From positions 91,728,530 through 91,792,529 of the forward strand of contig JALIRH010000001.1 in assembly GCA_023055505.1 (NCBI GenBank): 64,000 nucleotides of DNA, read 5' to 3'. The stretch is from Callipepla californica brunnescens. Lineage: Eukaryota > Chordata > Aves > Galliformes > Odontophoridae. Position numbers and translations under genes: made by a program. Positions within the stretch are counted from its first letter, which is position 1; the number at the start of each line of letters is the position of its first letter. Below are positions 60,359 to 64,000 of this stretch, one piece after another. Under the pieces are notes generated by a model that made no database searches, was not told the DNA's origin, and worked only from the letters and a program-made list of their open reading frames with translations.

Positions 60359-62021
60359 TCATAGAGAACTATCACTGATTTGTGTTTGTCTACATGGGTT
60401 AACTAGAAATATCACTTAGAACATATTCAAGATGCAAATGCAAATAGGCTAGCAAAGCATTATTAAATTTCTGAGATACCATATTTTCATAATTCAAAAT
60501 CTTTATGAATCAAAGTGTCTTCAATTTGGTTTGTCATTCAATGCACTGAGTGAAAAATGAGCCAACAACAATGACTTCTGAATTCAGAACCTTCATTAGA
60601 TGAGCCTAATTTTTCCTGAGTGCCCACACGTGGTCAAGTGCTAAAAAAGACTTAGACCCTGAGAAAGCACTGTCAGAACAGCAGCAGCTAGAACAAAAGA
60701 GTCTCTGTAATGAATAGAAGACAATTTGTGCCTCCCATCATATGATCTTAAAGGAGTATAAGAAGAAGAGCTGCTAAAGAAGATAAGAAATTGTAATTTT
60801 TCTTAAAGAGAACAGAAAACACTGTATTTTTGAAGTAGATACTCATAGACACAGTTGTGAATGTCAGATTAATTTTACTTCATTAAGGAGGAAACAATGA
60901 TTCTATTAAGTGCAAAAGCGGCAAGAAGAATTTGATACAGTTGGAGAGGATAATACCCATTTCTAGAAAAAAAATAAAGTTAACTGACACTATTTGAAAT
61001 GCATTAATAAAACTGTATGAATACAATTTTTTATCAACTGCATTACATAACTGGCATTGAGACTATATGCATAATAATTTACCAAATATCCACTAAAATG
61101 GGACTAAATAGTTCTTTATACATAGAGAACAACTTACTGCAAACTATCACAGTTAGACACATATGAAAAATCCATGGTTTTCTTGTAAAGAAAAAGACTC
61201 CTAACCAATTTCCAGATCTCTAAAATTAAATCTGCCCAAAAATAACTGAAGTAACTAAGCCTGCTGTAAAGATGTACAAGCAAGCAAGCAAGCAAACAAA
61301 CAAACAACAAACAACCAGCAGAATCTTAAGTTTTACTAGTATAGATCCAGTTGGTAGAGGGTGCTCAGTGAAAATCTGACCCACGGGTCTGTCGAAAGTC
61401 TTTAGCTGACACAACTTACCATTACTGAGGTGGGAAGGAAAACCAGTAAATGCTGTAGTGGTGAACATTTATGCAGTCATCAGTACTCAGAAGTTTCCTG
61501 CCTGGACTGGTAAGCGTGCAGCACTGATACAGTACCCCTGTGAACACTGCAGTGAAAGAGGATCCCTGAGATTTTTCACAACTCAAATATTGTTTAAATA
61601 ATATAGTGAGAGCTGCTGTATTAAATTGCCATGGCTAGAAGTGATAAATAATTTGCTTTTAGAAATACAAAAAGCTTCAGAACATCACTGCATGCAAGGG
61701 GCCTCACTGTAAGATCTCAGTGAACATATTATTTGAAAAATATCTTCTATTTCAAATTTGAATCCAATTAGATTACTTTTATTTTATAGGAACTTTAGTG
61801 AAGCATTAATAAACAAACCTTCTGTCTAATATAATCTGCAATGATTCAAAGGTATTTATTTTATGTTAGACTGGTAAATTCTTTTGCATGAGTTTTCCTG
61901 AGTAAAACTGTCAAGTCATACTATATAAAAAATGGTAGATTTTTTGCCTCAACCGCTGTATGTCATGAACTATGCAAAAGTGGCCCTGAATTCCCTGGGA
62001 AAAACCTGTAAGAGTCATCAG
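60359..62021. other. No gene recognised
   Basis: AT-rich sequence between two CR1 elements, with a CAAG/CAAA microsatellite at 61277-61314. Confidence 0.55.
61277..61314. repeat. (CAAG)n passing into (CAAA)n
   Basis: About four CAAG units, then CAAA units, then CAACAAACAAC. Confidence 0.93.
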
Positions 62022-62640
62022 ACCAGAAAATCAACTGTATCCTGGGCTGCATCAAAAGAAGTGTGGCCAGCAGGTCAAGGGAGGTGATCCTGACCCTCTA
62101 CTCTGCACAAGAAAGATTTCACCTGGAGTACTGAGTCCAGATGTGGAGTCTTCAGTACATGTGACGTAGACCTGTTAGAGTGTGTCCAGAGGAGGGCCAC
62201 AAAAATGATCCAAGGGATGGAAGACCTTCTTTACGGGGACAGGCTGAGAGAGCTCAGGCTGTTCAGCCTGGAAAAAAAAAAAAGACGGGGGAGACCTGAG
62301 AGCAGCATTTCAGTATCTAAAAGAAGGCTACAAGAAGGAAAGGGACAGACTTTAGCAGGGTCTGTTGTGACTGGACATGAGAAAATGGTTTCAAACTAGA
62401 AGAGAGGAGATTTAGATCTGATCTAAGAAAAACATCTTTCATTATAAGGGCAGAGAAGCACTTCCATGCCCAGAGAGGTGGTGGAAGCTCCACCCTTGGA
62501 GACATTCAAGGTAAGAATGAATGGGGCTTTAAGCACCCTGATCTAGCTGTAGGTGGCCCTGCTCATTGCAAGGGAGATGTGCTAGACGACCTTTAAAGGT
62601 CCCTTCCAACTCAAACATTCTGTAGTCTATGATTCTCTGA
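62022..62640 (+). mobile_element. CR1 LINE, ORF2 end and complete 3' UTR
   Basis: Plus strand. ORF2 end: GTATCCTGGGCTGCATCAAA, AGTGTGGCCAGCAGGTCAAG and CACCTGGAGTACTGAGTCCA. 3' UTR: GTGTCCAGAGGAGGGCCACA, GGGACAGGCTGAGAGAGCTC, CTGTTCAGCCTGGAAAAAAA and GACCTTTAAAGGTCCCTTCC. It ends with CTATGATTCTCTGAAG. Continuous, with only small indels and an A-run expansion at 62272-62283. 5'-truncated, inactive. Confidence 0.96.
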
Positions 62641-63591
62641 AGGTCAAAGCAAAACTGTAAAGACAGAATTTTTAATCATATTTTTAGATTTTTGCTTTCA
62701 TTAGAAATCATCTACTTACAAATATCTTTATCCATTATTTATCTCTTAAGTTGACTTGACATGCGAACAATTCTGGTTAGTTTGTTTTATAATGCTACTG
62801 GTACTATAATTTTATGAGTTCATGAGCATTCACAGTTCTGGAGCAGGCACTGCCAAATTTGCCAGTTGTTTGGAAGTGCATATTTGTAATTGTTTTTCTC
62901 TAAGCATCTGTTGCTGATCCTTGTTGGCAATAGCATATTAGGCAAAGCAGTAAATGTCACAATGGACTATTCTTACATTTCAAGTTGCTCGGGCAAATCT
63001 TTCACGTAGGTGGCAAGTGGTGCCTTTAATAGTAATTTTAGTTCTGCCTCGTTATAAAATGAGAACTATCTCAAATAGAAAAAAACTAAGAGGAATTCAT
63101 TTTATTTCTTTATATCATCATTCATCTGGTTTTCTTGGCTAAGAAATGATGCAGGACTGTACTTTTGTTTCAGAATATGTAAGAATAGAAGGAGAAAATT
63201 ATTTTCCCCAACCTAAGAGATGTGCTAAAACTGAACATTTATTTGATGATAGATGCTTATTATCATCACTTTCTAACAGCTTGCTCAGCAATTAAAATCA
63301 ATCATGCTGTTTAGTTCCTCTTAATTTGGATACTTTTGATAAGTATTTCATATGAAATTCTTCCTCCCAAACTTGATTAGCTGTTTTTAATAATCCTCAT
63401 TACTTTTGAATCCTTCAACACATGTAATTTTACTATTTCCTTCTCTCAAATCTATTTTTGTTTCAGTAGAATCATAGGTCTTGAGATGTAAAATACACTT
63501 TCAGCTCTCCACTGCCGATGTTTAATTCATCCTTGTTCACATTCCAGATATCTCTAGACAATCAAAGCTGCATAAATACCAGATAAACCAT
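62641..63591. other. No gene recognised
   Basis: AT-rich sequence between a CR1 tail and the terminal microsatellite. Confidence 0.55.
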
Positions 63592-63840
63592 TCCTCTCCT
63601 CTCCTCTCCTCTCCTCTCCTCTCCTCTCCTCTCCTCTCCTCTCCTCTCCTCTCCTCTCCTCTCCTCTCCTCTCCTCTCCTCTCCTCTCCTCTCCTCTCCT
63701 CTCCTCTCCTCTCCTCTCCTCTCCTCTCCTCTCCTCTCCTCTCCTCTCCTCTCCTCTCCTCTCCTCTCCTCTCCTCTCCTCTCCTCTCCTCTCCTCTCCT
63801 CTCCTCTCCTCTCCTCTCCTCTCCTCTCCTCTCCTCTCCT
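63592..63840. repeat. (CTCCT)n array, about 50 units, apparently perfect
   Basis: About 249 bp of one pyrimidine pentamer with no interruption visible. On the minus strand all frames stay open and read as E/R/G-rich repeats, which is an artefact of the unit and not a gene. Long pure homopurine-homopyrimidine mirror repeats can form triplex (H-DNA). Confidence 0.98.
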
Positions 63841-64000
63841 CATAGTCACACAGCTGCCTAAAACAGTGGAAAGGCTGAAGTCCCATCCCTCATTCTGCAG
63901 TGAAATGGACCTTCTGAGAATAGTCGCGCTCCTGAATGTCTTTTCAACTCCAAATATTGTCTGACATGTGTAGGGATTCTTAGTTTTGATAAAAACATGA
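63841..64000. other. No gene recognised
   Basis: Short unique flank after the microsatellite. Confidence 0.5.

Noticed and set aside
63554..63886. 110-codon and 95-codon E/R/G-rich open frames
   Set aside because: Pure translation of the (CTCCT)n array; a 5-base unit without stop codons keeps all frames open.

Overview
The window reads as avian nuclear DNA, most likely from a galliform bird. It is AT-rich and intron/intergenic-like, with no long open reading frame outside transposons. Its repeats are bird-typical: CR1 LINE fragments with their 8-bp 3' repeat (ATTCTATG-like), ERVL-type LTRs, a short mariner of the Galluhop type and a Charlie-like hAT transposon. The galliform call rests mainly on the Galluhop-type mariner and is less certain than 'bird'. 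I recognise no host protein-coding gene, tRNA or rRNA. The best description is a stretch of a gene desert or a very long intron.

Layout: 0-7 kb is mostly unique sequence with one hAT remnant (2.5-3.1 kb). An ERVL LTR stub abuts a minus-strand CR1 at 7.0-8.1 kb. From 8.1 to 20.1 kb there are only two tiny CR1 tails. A CR1 3' end lies at 20.1 kb, and an unusual LTR-CR1-LTR composite at 20.9-22.9 kb. From 22.9 to 26.7 kb I see nothing recognisable except a GC-richer patch near 25 kb and a CTCF-like site. At 26.7-29.5 kb there is a (TAAAA)n array, a CR1 piece, a 660-bp element with about 130-bp inverted arms and a mariner copy. At 32.6-33.9 kb two CR1 pieces sit back to back in opposite orientation. 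From 33.9 to 44.7 kb there are almost no repeats. At 44.7-52.7 kb transposons are dense: a CR1 with an apparently inverted 5' part, a mariner, a hairpin, another CR1 and two hAT remnants. From 52.7 kb to the end there are several microsatellites, two more CR1 elements and a pure (CTCCT)n array of about 250 bp.

The apparent 'genes' are dead transposon proteins: CR1 ORF1/endonuclease/reverse transcriptase pieces, a hAT transposase C-terminus and a mariner DNA-binding segment. None is intact. The points most worth pursuing are the LTR-CR1-LTR composite, the long-inverted-arm element at 28.0 kb with TG...CA ends and near-matching 5-bp flanks, the repeated loss of sequence next to or across the CR1 reverse transcriptase domain in five separate copies, a CR1 organised as expected from twin priming, two hAT copies that appear to share one internal deletion, and a 78-nt hairpin at 48.04 kb.
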